DNA of 64,000 nt, taken from the NCBI GenBank assembly GCA_030431455.1, contig JAUIJE010000009.1, forward strand, positions 62,001 through 126,000, read 5' to 3'. Source of the stretch: a bacterium (GTDB taxonomy: Bacteria > Myxococcota > UBA727 > JAUIJE01). Below, piece after piece: positions 17,102 through 26,585 of this stretch. How positions within the stretch are numbered: the first letter of the stretch is position 1; every line of letters starts with the position of its first letter. Under the pieces are notes generated by a model. The model saw only the letters and a list, made by a program, of their open reading frames with translations, did no database searches and had not been told where the DNA came from. The translations under genes were made by a program, and so were the position numbers.

Positions 17102-18395
17102 CGAGCACGCCGGGTTGGTTCCCCCCGACGACGAACAACGCACCCCCCCGGCCGGCCACCAAGTGGCCGAAGGGCCGTTCCTGTCCCCCGGGGAAGGCCA
17201 TGGTCACGGTCCCGTTGGCGCTGATGAGATACACCCGGTCGCCGGCCGCGTTGAGGACTGCAAAGACATTGTCCTGCTCGGCCACCTTCACCGCCCGCGC
17301 GGCGTCGAACGCCGCGGGCACGTCCGCGTCCGCGGCGTTGATCACGGTGACGTTCTCGGGGTGCAGACGGATGACCGACCCGGTGTTGCTCACTTGAAAG
17401 ACCTCGGCGCCGGCTTTGGCCAACGGTCCGGACCCGGCGAGCTCGGTGAGCGACCCATCCTCGTCGAGACGGGCGGTGCCGGGGGCCCGCGTCAGCCCGT
17501 CCAGGGCCAACGACCCCCCCGCGACATAGGCGATGCCGCCCACCGCCACCACATCGGCGTAGTACCGGGAAGTACTGAGCGGCACGCTCGTCAGCAACGC
17601 CCCGTCGGGGTCGCGCCGCTCGAGCACGTCGTCGTACTGGACGAACACGTCGCCCCCCCCGGTGGCCAACGCCGCGCCGCAGGTGTTCTTGGTGGTCTGC
17701 AGGGTCTCGCCGCCCACCGCAAACGGGGCCGCGGCCGACGCCGAGGCGCTGACTTCAAACCCGCGCAGGGCGGTGCCGTCCCCGTCGCACCCGCCGGCCA
17801 GGAACATGCGGTCCCCGTCGAGGGCGCAGCCGAACTGCTGCCGTGCCCGGGGCAGACCCGGGCCCTCCCGCACGGCGCGGTCGGCCCGCGCCACGGCAAA
17901 GCTCCCGGGCACCAGGGTGTTGCCTTGCACGCCGCCGAGCACATAGATGTCCCCGTCGACGGACGTGCACACCGCGGGGTGGGTGCGCCGGTTGGGCAGG
18001 TCGGCGATGAGCGTGTGCGCGCGCCGCACGGGGGCGAGGACCAGAACTTCGGGCGCCACCGCGTCGGGGCTGATGGTGAAGGTCGCGGTCTGGCCAAAAG
18101 CGTCATCGCCGGCCTCCGCGGTGGTCTCGACCCGGACCTGCATCTCGCTCCCCTCCGGCGGGGTCTCGAGGTCGGTGAGCACGATGTCCTCACCCGGGCC
18201 AAAGCTGCGGTTGGTGATCCGGTCCTCGATCACCACCGTCACCTCGACGCTGGTGGCGTCGTCGAGCGGCGGCGCGCCCCCGCCGGCCAGCTCCTCCGGC
18301 TCCCACACGAGCACCTCCGCGGCGGGGAAGGGCACATCGCGACACCCGGCCGCGACCACCACCGACAATGCCACTGCGACACACCGCCCGGTCAT
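17079..18395 (-). CDS. Kelch-like beta-propeller lipoprotein
   Basis: 438-residue predicted lipoprotein (signal VAVALSVVVAAGC). The N-terminal 120 residues look like a beta-sandwich (SVEVTVVIEDRITNRSFGPG, then MQVRVETTAEA). Kelch-type repeats follow, with the typical double Gly and spaced aromatics: VDGDIYVLGGVQGN, CALDGDRMFLAGGCDGD, VVAVGGIAYVAGGS and GRGGALFVVGGNQPG. It is probably exposed in the periplasm or at the cell surface. Its ATG overlaps the stop of the upstream PEGA-TM gene by 4 bases, so the two are translationally coupled, as in the pair at 8627-10334. It is convergent with the deacetylase gene and overlaps it by 23 bases. The ligand is unknown. Confidence 0.78.
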   Translation of the reverse strand: MTGRCVAVALSVVVAAGCRDVPFPAAEVLVWEPEELAGGGAPPLDDATSVEVTVVIEDRITNRSFGPGEDIVLTDLETPPEGSEMQVRVETTAEAGDDAFGQTATFTISPDAVAPEVLVLAPVRRAHTLIADLPNRRTHPAVCTSVDGDIYVLGGVQGNTLVPGSFAVARADRAVREGPGLPRARQQFGCALDGDRMFLAGGCDGDGTALRGFEVSASASAAAPFAVGGETLQTTKNTCGAALATGGGDVFVQYDDVLERRDPDGALLTSVPLSTSRYYADVVAVGGIAYVAGGSLALDGLTRAPGTARLDEDGSLTELAGSGPLAKAGAEVFQVSNTGSVIRLHPENVTVINAADADVPAAFDAARAVKVAEQDNVFAVLNAAGDRVYLISANGTVTMAFPGGQERPFGHLVAGRGGALFVVGGNQPGVLVIRPEAG

Positions 18396-19765
18396 CGTCG
18401 CACCGTCACGTCGATCTTGCCCCGGGGGGCGACATCGAGTTGGCCGTCGGGCGTGATGTAGCCCTGCCAGAACAACACCCCCGCGGTCGCGCCCGCGGCC
18501 ACCACCGCCGCCGCCACCAACGCCGCGGCGCCGCCGACCCCCACGCCGGTCCAGACCCAGACGCCGGCCCCGCCTTCGTCCTCGCCCGCCTCCTCGTCGA
18601 CCGCCGGCGCGGCCACCGCGGGGGGGGCATCCGCGTCCCCGTCCGCGCCGGGTCCCGGCGACGCCACCGGCACCGCCGCGTCGGGGGGCGCGGGCGGGTC
18701 GCTTCCTGGGGCGGGCAACACAAACGCGGGGCGCTCGGCGCTGTACGTGGGCGACGCCCGGCCGAGCGCATCTCGCAATGCCTTTGCGTCCGCCGTGCGG
18801 GGGGCGAGGGCCAAGCGCGGCGGGCCGTCCCCGGTGGCCTCGACCACGAACGCGTGGTGATCGGTCTGGCCCACCATCACCAAGCGCTCGACCTCGAGCA
18901 GCGCGCGCAACTTGTCGATGTAGGCGGAATCCAATGCTTGTTGATCCGTGAGCCACACCCCCGCGCCCTGCGGCCACAACGTCACGTCGAGCGCGGCGTC
19001 GACCACCACCGGGACGGCGTTGTCCCGCTTGACCTCGACCCACCGGGCGGCGGTGCGGCGCCCCTTGTGCTCGAGCCACAACCGCACCCGGCCGGGCGGC
19101 AACACCGAGAACAACCGCAGCGGGGTCGTGCCCACCGGGCGGCCCTCGACCATCACCGTCACCCCCGTGGGGTTGGACCGCACCTCGAGCCCCCCGAGCC
19201 CCTGTCGCTGCACGTTGGCCCTGGCGGCGTTGAGCAGGGTGCGCACCTTTGGCGGATAGCGGGCCGCGTCCAGGTTCATGGCGGGGTCCTCGCGAAACGC
19301 GTTCTCCAAAAAGCCGATCGCGTCCTGGCCCTGCAACGACTCCGCCCGGCCCGTCTCCTCGGGGTCGGCCACCGCGAGCAACGCCACCGCGAGGTCGACC
19401 CGCGTCTGCTGGAGCAACGCCCGCTCGCCATCGGACAGCTCAACCTCGTCGGCGAGTGCGCCGACCACCTCGCGGTAGCCCGACACCGCGCGCTCGATCT
19501 CGAATTCGCCGAACGCGGCCTTGGCCTGCTCCGCCTCGTGCCGCAGGCGAACCAAACGATCCGCCGGGGGCGGCACATAGGCCCCGTGCAACCGCTGGGC
19601 GGTGGCCGCTTTGTCGAGCACCGCGGGGTCGGCGGACCGCAACAGGCCGCGCACATCATCCGCCGCTTGGGTGTCGAAGGCGCCGCCGCGCCCGACGACC
19701 AGCACGGCCGCATCAGGCGCTGCGGTCGACACCACCGCGAGCAAGGTGAACGAAACGACCAACAC
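18392..19765 (-). CDS. Secreted PEGA-domain protein with C-terminal membrane anchor (paralogue)
   Basis: 457 residues, same plan as the protein at 9051-10334. It has an N-terminal signal (LVVSFTLLAVVSTAAP), a helical TPR-like region (about 70-185; FGEFEIERAVSGYREVVGAL) and a PEGA domain (about 190-260; LEVRSNPTGVTVMVEGRPVG, then TPLRLFSVLPPGRVRLWL). Then come a mixed domain, a Pro/Ala/Asp-rich spacer and one transmembrane helix (GGAAALVAAAVVAAGATAG). The tail (ITPDGQLDVAPRGKIDVTVR) is rich in beta residues. GTG 19765 is used as the start, because the signal peptide begins there and the upstream gene stops 7 bases before. Its stop overlaps the kelch lipoprotein ATG. Function unknown; a surface or periplasmic scaffold is plausible. 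Confidence 0.77.
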   Translation of the reverse strand: MLVVSFTLLAVVSTAAPDAAVLVVGRGGAFDTQAADDVRGLLRSADPAVLDKAATAQRLHGAYVPPPADRLVRLRHEAEQAKAAFGEFEIERAVSGYREVVGALADEVELSDGERALLQQTRVDLAVALLAVADPEETGRAESLQGQDAIGFLENAFREDPAMNLDAARYPPKVRTLLNAARANVQRQGLGGLEVRSNPTGVTVMVEGRPVGTTPLRLFSVLPPGRVRLWLEHKGRRTAARWVEVKRDNAVPVVVDAALDVTLWPQGAGVWLTDQQALDSAYIDKLRALLEVERLVMVGQTDHHAFVVEATGDGPPRLALAPRTADAKALRDALGRASPTYSAERPAFVLPAPGSDPPAPPDAAVPVASPGPGADGDADAPPAVAAPAVDEEAGEDEGGAGVWVWTGVGVGGAAALVAAAVVAAGATAGVLFWQGYITPDGQLDVAPRGKIDVTVRR

Positions 19766-19771
19766 CGCGCC

Positions 19772-22700
19772 CTAGTTGCATGTCTCGGGCGTCGACGAAA
19801 GGGACAACAAGAAGGAGACGTCGGCGGTGGGCCCCGAGTACTGCACCTGCGACGCCGCGCTCCATTGGTCCGTGACGTAGCTGGTCGAGCCCAGCGTGCA
19901 CTGGATGCCGTCTACGAAATCGCCGGGCACGGCAATGGACGTGTTGGGGAAATAGCGCTGGCGGGCATCGCCCCCGGGGCACGAACTCTGGGTCGCGCCC
20001 TGCAGCTCGTACAGCACCGTGCCGTCCGACGCGATTTGGTGTTCCAGGTTGCCGGCGAGCCAGGTGAAGTTCACCACGGTGAAGTTGATGTACTCCACCT
20101 GCGGCACCCGCACCGTGTTGCCGGAGCCGCAGCTGTGCACCGCGCGGAGGTACACGGGGTCGCCATCGGGATCCTGCACGTCGGTCTGGGCGTGGAACGT
20201 CGTGTTGGGCAGCGCGCTGGGGTCGGTGCCGAGGCAAACCTGGCCGGGGGCCAGGTACGGGCAGGCGCTTCGTTGCCGGGCGACCTGGTCGTAGTTGTCA
20301 CCCGCGACAATGTCGTAGTTGAGGAATCCGTGGAACGCGATCTCGGACTTTTGGTTGTCGAGATAAGTGACATTGTCAAACGTCGTCGGGATCCGATTGA
20401 GGAAGACCGTGGTGCCGGCCGCGGACGCATTGGCGCCGAAGGGGTCGGTGGCGCGAATGTCGTACTCGACGGGGGCGCTCCGGATGCTGATGTCACACTC
20501 GAGCTCGTGGCTCACTTGCACATTGGTGACCTGAACGTCGGTCGCCACGCAGTTGCGGTTGATCGCGTTGTTTCCGGTCATCACCACGCTGTGCACGATG
20601 GGGTCGCCGTTGGGGTCGATCATGATGCCGGCGTGCCCGATCCGCGTTTCGCCCGCGATGCGACCGGCGCCGACGTAGAGGTGGTTTTGGTTGGTGACGC
20701 CGTTGAAGGGGGTGGCCACGTAGGGCACCCCGTTGGACACGTCGTGCTTGAGGATGGTGTGCACGCCGGTGGTGGCCACGCCGTCGGTGAACGCGCCGTT
20801 GAGGCCAAACTGTCCATGGATGTTGGTGGTGACTTGGGTCCGGTAGGAGATGAAGCCGTCGTTGACCACCGCCTCGCTCTGGCTGCCGCAGGTCCCGGTG
20901 CCGGACGACAGGCTGGAGCTGGACGCGTTGGGGCAGGACAACAGCAGGCCGGTGAAGTCGAGGGTGATGGGGTCGCCGTCGGGGTCGATGACCGCGACCT
21001 GGGCGGCGGAGTAATCGAGGGTGGCGTTGTACGACGACGTCGCCGCGTCGTACGTGTGTTGGGAGCTGTCGAGGAGCAGAGGACCGGCTTGCGGGGCGCG
21101 GTTGACCACGCGGAACGAGAAGCTCTGGGTGTCCGACGCGCCGTCGGCATCGGTCACCGTGACCTGCGCGCTGTACCATTTCATGGCGTCGGTCAGCGTG
21201 GTGGCGGCGACGACAAACAACGCAGATTCGTCGTTGCCCGCGGCGGAGATGGTGAAGTCGATGTTGGGGTTGGTGCAGCCGGTGAACGGCCCGGGCAACG
21301 GGGGGTCGTCGGTGCAGCTGCGAACCTCGTAGGTCGTGGTCACCAGGTTGCCCTCGGCGTCGGTGGTGGTCCAGCTCGCGCCGGGGTTGGCGCGGTACAG
21401 GGCTTCGACCCCGTCGTAGAAGTGGTCGATGTCCCCGAGGTTCGGCGTGGCGGTGTCGATGTCGGGGGCTTGGTTGGTGACGACGAAGGGGGCGAGGTCG
21501 GTGGCGGTGGGGCTCGGGGCCTCGTATTCGTCGACGTCGTCCACCGCGACCTCGATCTGGTACGACCCGGCGAAGGGGCCGAGGTCGGTCCGGTGGAGGG
21601 TGACGTCGAAGGTGGTGTCCGAGGTGCGGGTCCAGGTGGTGGTGGCGGCGATGCCGGCTGGGGCCTCGGCCACGGAGAACGTCATCGTGAGGTCGGCGGG
21701 CGCGGTGTAGTCGTCGGTGGCCTCGACCGTCACGGGGAACACCAGGGTGCTGCAGCCCCCCGCATCGCAGGTGTAGCCGGCCGGGGCGCCGGCGGAGAAG
21801 GCGGTGATCACGGGGCTTTCGTCCTCGGGGCTGATGCTCGCGGTGCGCTGGTCCAGGCCGCCGTACTCGTCGGTGGCGGTGAAGGTGAACGTCCAAGTCT
21901 GGGGCGTCACCGTCGAGGTGTCGACGTCGAACGCACAGGAGTCTGGGTCCCCGTCGTCGACGAGAGCGGGCACGAGGGCGGGGACGTCGGTGGTGGCGGC
22001 GCAGGTCACGGCGTCGGCGTCGGCGTCGGACACCGGGACGGTCACCCGAAACGTCGCCCCCGCGTCGAACACGGGGACGTCGGGCACGCCCAGGACTGGG
22101 TTGTTGTTGAGCACCTCGATGTCGGCGGTCGCGTCGGCGGTCGAGACCACCCCGGTCACGCGGGCCCGGGCGGTGAGGGCCAGGGGCAGGTGGGGCGAGG
22201 GGGGGATCGCGGTGAACTCGTTGCCGCTGCTGGTGACGGTGGCGGTGGCACCGTCCTGGAGCGCGTCCACCTCGAAGGTCACCGCATCGAGGAACGCGGG
22301 GGGCACCGAGTCGGGGTCGACCTCGAGGGTGAACGTCGCGGCCGCGGGATAGGGCATCGGCACCACGTCTTGGAAGGACACCACCAAGCTGGCGCGGACC
22401 GCGATGGCGGTGTCGAGAGTGGCGGAGGACACGCTGTCGGCGGCGGTGACGGTGAACGTGTGGGTGCCCGGGCAGGCCGGGGTGAACGTGGTGTTGGCCG
22501 CGTTGGCGTCGGCGAACGTCCCTTGGTCGCAGTCCTCGTCCGCCGGCCGCGCGACCGACCATGTGTACGACAGTGGTTCTTCGGAGGCGGCCACCGTGCC
22601 GGAGGCGTCCAATGCCAACGCAAACCCGTCGTAGCCGACGTTGTCCGCGTCCACCACAATCAGATGGTTGTCCGGCCGCAGCACCGACAGCTCGACCTCG

Positions 22701-23077
22701 ACATCGTCGGAGATGGGGTCGTCACCGAACGTCGAGACCGTCAGCCGGATGCGGTGGACGCCCAGACACCCGGGGGTGTACTGCACTTCGGCGGAGGCAT
22801 CGTCGGGGCTGAATCCCACGTCACACCCTGGCGGCACGTCGGCCTCTTCCCAGCGGTACACGAGCAAGCCGCCGTCGGGGTTGACCGACTCGCCCGCGGA
22901 CAGGACCGCGGTCTCCCCGAGGACCACGCCGTTTTCAGCCCCGGTGATCACGGCCGAAAGCTCATCCGCGGGGCGCTCGGGCTCAGGCTCGCCGGTCGTC
23001 CCCGGCGGACAGCCGGCCACGGCCAAGGTCAAAACAAGAAGGGCGGATTGGGCGCAGACGCCAGAACGACATGACAT
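19772..23077 (-). CDS. Large Ig/PKD-like multidomain lipoprotein
   Basis: 1101-residue predicted surface lipoprotein. The signal ends in LVLTLAVAGC at residue 23. The mature protein is a chain of Ig-like/PKD-like beta-sandwich repeats, with phrases such as GESVNPDGGLLVYRWEEAD, PGCLGVHRIRLTVSTF, CPGTHTFTVTAADSVSSA, TFTATDEYGGLDQRTASI and AQVTVTDADGASDTQSFSF. These are typical of PKD and cadherin-like modules that extend adhesins. There are many paired Cys residues and Asp-rich loops (DPDGDPI) that could bind calcium. ATG 23077 was chosen because the signal peptide starts there. It is first in an operon with the PEGA-TM and kelch genes. No catalytic domain was seen; an adhesive or structural role is inferred. 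Confidence 0.8.
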   Translation of the reverse strand: MSCRSGVCAQSALLVLTLAVAGCPPGTTGEPEPERPADELSAVITGAENGVVLGETAVLSAGESVNPDGGLLVYRWEEADVPPGCDVGFSPDDASAEVQYTPGCLGVHRIRLTVSTFGDDPISDDVEVELSVLRPDNHLIVVDADNVGYDGFALALDASGTVAASEEPLSYTWSVARPADEDCDQGTFADANAANTTFTPACPGTHTFTVTAADSVSSATLDTAIAVRASLVVSFQDVVPMPYPAAATFTLEVDPDSVPPAFLDAVTFEVDALQDGATATVTSSGNEFTAIPPSPHLPLALTARARVTGVVSTADATADIEVLNNNPVLGVPDVPVFDAGATFRVTVPVSDADADAVTCAATTDVPALVPALVDDGDPDSCAFDVDTSTVTPQTWTFTFTATDEYGGLDQRTASISPEDESPVITAFSAGAPAGYTCDAGGCSTLVFPVTVEATDDYTAPADLTMTFSVAEAPAGIAATTTWTRTSDTTFDVTLHRTDLGPFAGSYQIEVAVDDVDEYEAPSPTATDLAPFVVTNQAPDIDTATPNLGDIDHFYDGVEALYRANPGASWTTTDAEGNLVTTTYEVRSCTDDPPLPGPFTGCTNPNIDFTISAAGNDESALFVVAATTLTDAMKWYSAQVTVTDADGASDTQSFSFRVVNRAPQAGPLLLDSSQHTYDAATSSYNATLDYSAAQVAVIDPDGDPITLDFTGLLLSCPNASSSSLSSGTGTCGSQSEAVVNDGFISYRTQVTTNIHGQFGLNGAFTDGVATTGVHTILKHDVSNGVPYVATPFNGVTNQNHLYVGAGRIAGETRIGHAGIMIDPNGDPIVHSVVMTGNNAINRNCVATDVQVTNVQVSHELECDISIRSAPVEYDIRATDPFGANASAAGTTVFLNRIPTTFDNVTYLDNQKSEIAFHGFLNYDIVAGDNYDQVARQRSACPYLAPGQVCLGTDPSALPNTTFHAQTDVQDPDGDPVYLRAVHSCGSGNTVRVPQVEYINFTVVNFTWLAGNLEHQIASDGTVLYELQGATQSSCPGGDARQRYFPNTSIAVPGDFVDGIQCTLGSTSYVTDQWSAASQVQYSGPTADVSFLLSLSSTPETCN

Positions 23078-23278
23078 GACGAGTTCACTCCCCGTCGCGC
23101 ACCGGAGGAGATTGAACCACGCGAAGGCGTCTCCCCCATGCGACGCGAACCACCCTGTGATGCCACGCACGGCTCTTGCCGACAATGCACGGCTTGCGAG
23201 GTTCTGAACTGAGGCAGTGCGACACGCCCGCACATTCGTCGTCGCTACACTGGTGACGATGAGTGGATGGAGGTGGTG

Positions 23279-23827
23279 ATGAAGCCGCGCAACGTGATCG
23301 TACTGGCTCTGGCCCTTTCGGCGACGCAAGCCAACGCGGTCGAGCACCGCGGAGCAGAACCCGTGAGTGCTCCCCGGGGCTTTGTCGAGATGGAAGTGGC
23401 CGGGGTCGTGCCCCACGACGAGGGCAACACCGTGCTCCTCGCGGACAAGACCCGGGAACACTTCTTGCCCATCGGCATTGGCAACACCGAAGCGCTGTCG
23501 ATCTACCTCAGGATGGAAAAGAGGCGGTTCGAGCGGCCGCTCACCCACGACTTGCTCGACACGGTGTTGTCGCGGTTCGGCGGCGAGGTCATCAAGGCGC
23601 ACATCCACCGGGTGCAAGGGGATGTCTTCTACGGCACGGTCTTCGTGCGGCGGGGCGACGAGGTCATCACCATCGACGCCCGCCCGTCCGACGCGATTGC
23701 CATGGCATTGGGCCGCGGTGCGCCGGTGTTTGTGGCCCGGGCGGTGGTGCGCGACGCCGGGGTCACGCCCGAGGACCTGGTGCCGCAAGAGCCCCCCGAA
23801 CCGCCGGAGACGATCCTCTCCCTCTAG
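23279..23827 (+). CDS. Exported DUF151 bifunctional-nuclease-family protein
   Basis: 182 residues. A signal peptide (VIVLALALSATQANA) is followed by one BFN/DUF151 domain (about 35-165), recognised by FVEMEVAGVVPHDEGNTVLL, FLPIGIGNTEALSIY, RPLTHDLLDTVLSRFGG and IDARPSDAIAMAL. The family includes nucleases with RNase and DNase activity, although many bacterial members are uncharacterised. A secreted form is notable. ATG 23279 is preferred over ATG 23267 because GGAGG (23269-23273) sits 5 bases before it and the signal peptide then starts normally. A TACACT element at 23246-23251 may be its -10 box. The next gene begins 70 bases downstream with its own -10-like element. Confidence 0.84.
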   Translation: MKPRNVIVLALALSATQANAVEHRGAEPVSAPRGFVEMEVAGVVPHDEGNTVLLADKTREHFLPIGIGNTEALSIYLRMEKRRFERPLTHDLLDTVLSRFGGEVIKAHIHRVQGDVFYGTVFVRRGDEVITIDARPSDAIAMALGRGAPVFVARAVVRDAGVTPEDLVPQEPPEPPETILSL

Positions 23828-23884
23828 GGCTAACTGGCTGTTTGTAAAGGGATTGTTGGCCTTCAATCCCGGCCCGACCTTTTG

Positions 23885-23890
23885 TAGGGT
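23885..23890 (+). promoter_or_regulatory. Candidate -10 box (TAGGGT) of a leaderless transcript
   Basis: TAGGGT ends 7 bases before the ATG at 23898, with no ribosome binding site in between. A poor -35 candidate (TTCAAT, 23862-23867) lies 17 bases upstream of it. This fits transcription starting at the start codon. Confidence 0.5.
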
Positions 23891-23897
23891 CGGCCCC

Positions 23898-25751
23898 ATG
23901 AAGACCACCATCCGTTCGTTTGCCGTTCTCGCTCTGCTCGCCTCCGGCGCCTGCACCGGGGACAAACAGCCCGACACCAAACAAAAAGTCGACGCGGTCC
24001 AGGATGCCCCCCCGACCGCGGAGGAAGCAGAAGCCTTCGCCGGGCGGGTGAACGCCGACCTGAAAGAGAAGTGGACCGACTCCGCGCGGGCTGCGTGGGT
24101 GGCGGCGACCTACATCACCGATGACACCGAGCAGCTCGCGGCCGACGCCAACGAAGACGTGATGGCGTACACCGCGGCCGCGATCCAGGATGCCACTGCA
24201 TTCGATGGGCTCACCCTGGACCCCGCCACCGCCCGGCAACTGCACCTGCTCAAGGTCTCGAGCTCGCTCCCCGCGCCGTCGGACGACGCCAAGCGCAGCG
24301 AGTTGGCCCAGATCGCGGCGAAGATGGAGAGCATGTATGGCAAGGGCAAGTACTGCCCGCCGGGGATCGAAGAGGGCAGCGAAGGCTGTCAGGACCTCGC
24401 CGAGCTGTCCCGCCTCATCCGCGAAGGCAAGACCTACGAGGAGAAAGAGCAGGCCTGGAAGGGGTGGCGCACCATCTCGGTGCCCATGCGGCCGCTGTAC
24501 CAGCGCTACGTCGAGCTCGGCAACGAAGGAGCGCGCGAGATCGGCTTCACCGACATGAGCCATCTCTGGAAGTCCCGCTACGACATGCCCCCTGAGCAGT
24601 TCGAGGCCACGGTCGAGAAGCTGTGGCAGCAGGTGCGTCCGCTCTACGAGGACCTTCACTGTTACGCGCGCAGCAAGCTCGCCGCGCAGTACCAGGGCAA
24701 GGTCGACGAGAAGGGCGCGATCCCGGCCCATTTGCTGGGCAACATGTGGGCCCAAGAGTGGGCCAACCTCTACCCGCTGCTCGAGCCCTACCCGGGCAAG
24801 ACCAGCCTCGACGTGACCAAAGCGCTCAACGACAAGGGATATGATGCCAAGCGGATGGTCAAGCTCGGCGAGAGTTTCTTCACCGGCATCGGCCTCGATG
24901 CGTTGCCCGACAGCTTCTATGAGCGGTCGCAGTTCTTGCAGCCGCGGGACCGGGATGTGGTCTGCCACGCCTCGGCCTGGGACGTGACCTACGAAAAGGA
25001 TGTGCGCATCAAGATGTGCATCAAGGTCGACGAGGAAGACCTGATCACCATCCACCACGAGTTGGGGCACATCTACTACTACATGTACTACTACAACCTC
25101 CCGGTGTTGTTCCAAGACGGGGCCCACGATGGGTTCCACGAGGCCATCGGGGATGCGTTGGCATTGTCGGTCACCCCGGGCTACCTCAAGCAGCAGGGCA
25201 TCCTCGACGAGGTGCCCAAGGACGACCAGGGGCTGCTCAATGTGCAAATGAAGGTCGCCCTCGACAAGATCGCGTTCTTGCCCTTCGGTCGCATGATCGA
25301 CCAATGGCGCTGGGATGTGTTCTCCGGGAAGGTGCCGCCCACGTCGTACAACCAGCACTGGTGGAAGCTGCGCGAAGCGTACCAAGGGGTGAAGGCGCCC
25401 GAGGCCCGGGGCGATGAGTACTTCGACCCGGGCGCGAAGTATCACATCCCCGCCAATGTGCCTTACGTGCGGTATTTCTTGTCGTTCATCATGCAGTTCC
25501 AGTTCCACCAAGCGATGTGCCAAGCCGCGGGCCACGAGGGACCGCTGCACACCTGCAGCATCGCCGGGTCCACCGCGGCGGGGGACAAGTTGCGCAACAT
25601 GTTGGCGCTGGGCTCGTCGAAGCCCTGGCCGGATGCGTTGGAGGCGATGACCGGCACCCGGGAGATGGACGCGTCGGCGATTCTCGAATACTTCGCGCCT
25701 TTGGCCGCCTGGCTCAAACAACAAAACGAAGGCAAGACCTGCGGCTGGTGA
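23898..25751 (+). CDS. ACE-like M2 family dipeptidyl carboxypeptidase lipoprotein
   Basis: 617-residue peptidase family M2 (angiotensin-converting-enzyme family) protein, predicted to remove C-terminal dipeptides outside the cytoplasm. The N-terminus has a lipoprotein signal ([10 protein letters not shown]). The zinc site is intact: [17 protein letters not shown] carries HExxH, and the downstream Glu ligand is in [14 protein letters not shown]. The preceding [10 protein letters not shown] and the later [19 protein letters not shown] are also typical of M2. Length matches single-domain ACE relatives. Bacterial M2 enzymes occur sporadically. No ribosome binding site is seen; the TAGGGT just upstream suggests a leaderless message. 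Confidence 0.94.
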   Translation: MKTTIRSFAVLALLASGACTGDKQPDTKQKVDAVQDAPPTAEEAEAFAGRVNADLKEKWTDSARAAWVAATYITDDTEQLAADANEDVMAYTAAAIQDATAFDGLTLDPATARQLHLLKVSSSLPAPSDDAKRSELAQIAAKMESMYGKGKYCPPGIEEGSEGCQDLAELSRLIREGKTYEEKEQAWKGWRTISVPMRPLYQRYVELGNEGAREIGFTDMSHLWKSRYDMPPEQFEATVEKLWQQVRPLYEDLHCYARSKLAAQYQGKVDEKGAIPAHLLGNMWAQEWANLYPLLEPYPGKTSLDVTKALNDKGYDAKRMVKLGESFFTGIGLDALPDSFYERSQFLQPRDRDVVCHASAWDVTYEKDVRIKMCIKVDEEDLITIHHELGHIYYYMYYYNLPVLFQDGAHDGFHEAIGDALALSVTPGYLKQQGILDEVPKDDQGLLNVQMKVALDKIAFLPFGRMIDQWRWDVFSGKVPPTSYNQHWWKLREAYQGVKAPEARGDEYFDPGAKYHIPANVPYVRYFLSFIMQFQFHQAMCQAAGHEGPLHTCSIAGSTAAGDKLRNMLALGSSKPWPDALEAMTGTREMDASAILEYFAPLAAWLKQQNEGKTCGW

Positions 25752-25770
25752 GCGCCCCCGCCCCGCGCGG

Positions 25771-25776
25771 TAGTCT
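25771..25776 (+). promoter_or_regulatory. Candidate -10 box (TAGTCT) of a leaderless transcript
   Basis: TAGTCT ends 6 bases before the GTG start at 25783. The spacer is all C/G (CGGGGG) and holds no clear Shine-Dalgarno sequence. No -35 box is evident. Confidence 0.45.
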
Positions 25777-25782
25777 CGGGGG

Positions 25783-26526
25783 GTGAGCACGGTCGATGTT
25801 CTGCTGGTGACCGCGGTCTCGTTCGGCGCGGCGGTGCTGTCCGCCATCGTGGGCATGGGCGGCGGCTCGGTGCTTGTCGGCACCATGTCACTGGTGCTTC
25901 CTGGCGCGGCGGTGATTCCCGTGCACGGCGTGGTGCAGCTGGCGTCGAACGCCACCCGCACGCTGGCGTTTCTGTCCGCGGTGCGGTGGCGCTTGTTCTT
26001 CCTGTTCGCGCCGGGTCTGGTGGCGGGGACCGCGGTGGCCGCGTGGGTGTACAGCGGGGTGAAGTTCACCTCGTTTCGCCTCGTGATCGGAGGGTTTTTG
26101 GTGGTGGCGGTGTTGTGGCGGCGCTGGGCCCCCGCGCTGCGCCGGCCCCCGCACGGGCTGTACGTGGTGGTGGGGTTTGTGTCCGGGGTGTTGGCCTTGT
26201 TCGTGGGCGCCACCGGGCCGTTTGTGGCCCCCTTCTTTCAGCGTGACGACCTCGACAAGGAGCACATCGTGGCCACCAAGGCGGTGTGCCAGAGCCTGAC
26301 CCATGCACTGAAGGTGCCCGCGTTCTTGGCGCTGGGTTTCGCGTTCGACGCGTATGCAGTGCCACTGTTGTGCTTCGTGCTCGCGGTCGTCGCGGGCACC
26401 TTCGTGGGCAAGCAGTTGCTGACCCGCATCTCCCGCCGGTCGTTTGAACGGTTGTTCGAGATCGTGCTGCTCGGGTTGGCCGCGGTGTTGATCGTGTCCG
26501 GGGTCCGGGCGCTGTCGACCCCGTGA
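25783..26526 (+). CDS. TauE/SafE-family membrane permease (putative sulfite/sulfonate exporter)
   Basis: 247-residue polytopic membrane protein of the TauE/SafE (DUF81) family. It has about seven or eight hydrophobic helices and the family pattern near the N-terminus: VSFGAAVLSAIVGMGGGSVL, with the GxGGG turn. The second half repeats it with FVSGVLALFVGATGPFVAPF. Members move sulfite, sulfoacetate or other organic anions across the inner membrane; the substrate here is unknown. The GTG at 25783 starts immediately before the first helix. It is separated from the peptidase gene upstream by a -10-like element, so it may have its own promoter. Confidence 0.87.
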   Translation: MSTVDVLLVTAVSFGAAVLSAIVGMGGGSVLVGTMSLVLPGAAVIPVHGVVQLASNATRTLAFLSAVRWRLFFLFAPGLVAGTAVAAWVYSGVKFTSFRLVIGGFLVVAVLWRRWAPALRRPPHGLYVVVGFVSGVLALFVGATGPFVAPFFQRDDLDKEHIVATKAVCQSLTHALKVPAFLALGFAFDAYAVPLLCFVLAVVAGTFVGKQLLTRISRRSFERLFEIVLLGLAAVLIVSGVRALSTP

Positions 26527-26573
26527 CCGGGCACCCGCCGCGGATGGAGGGTGCAAGTCGAGGGGCGCGCGCG

Positions 26574-26579
26574 TACACT
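26574..26579 (+). promoter_or_regulatory. Candidate -10 box (TACACT) of a leaderless transcript
   Basis: TACACT ends 6 bases before the ATG at 26586, within very G+C-rich surroundings. The six intervening bases (GGCGCG) contain no Shine-Dalgarno sequence. No matching -35 box was found. Confidence 0.5.
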
Positions 26580-26585
26580 GGCGCG

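Noticed and set aside
18368-23074. A 1568-codon open frame on the plus strand across the surface-protein operon
   Set aside because: It is His/Arg/Gly-rich with no motifs and runs antisense to three genes that have signal peptides, PEGA, kelch and PKD-like features.
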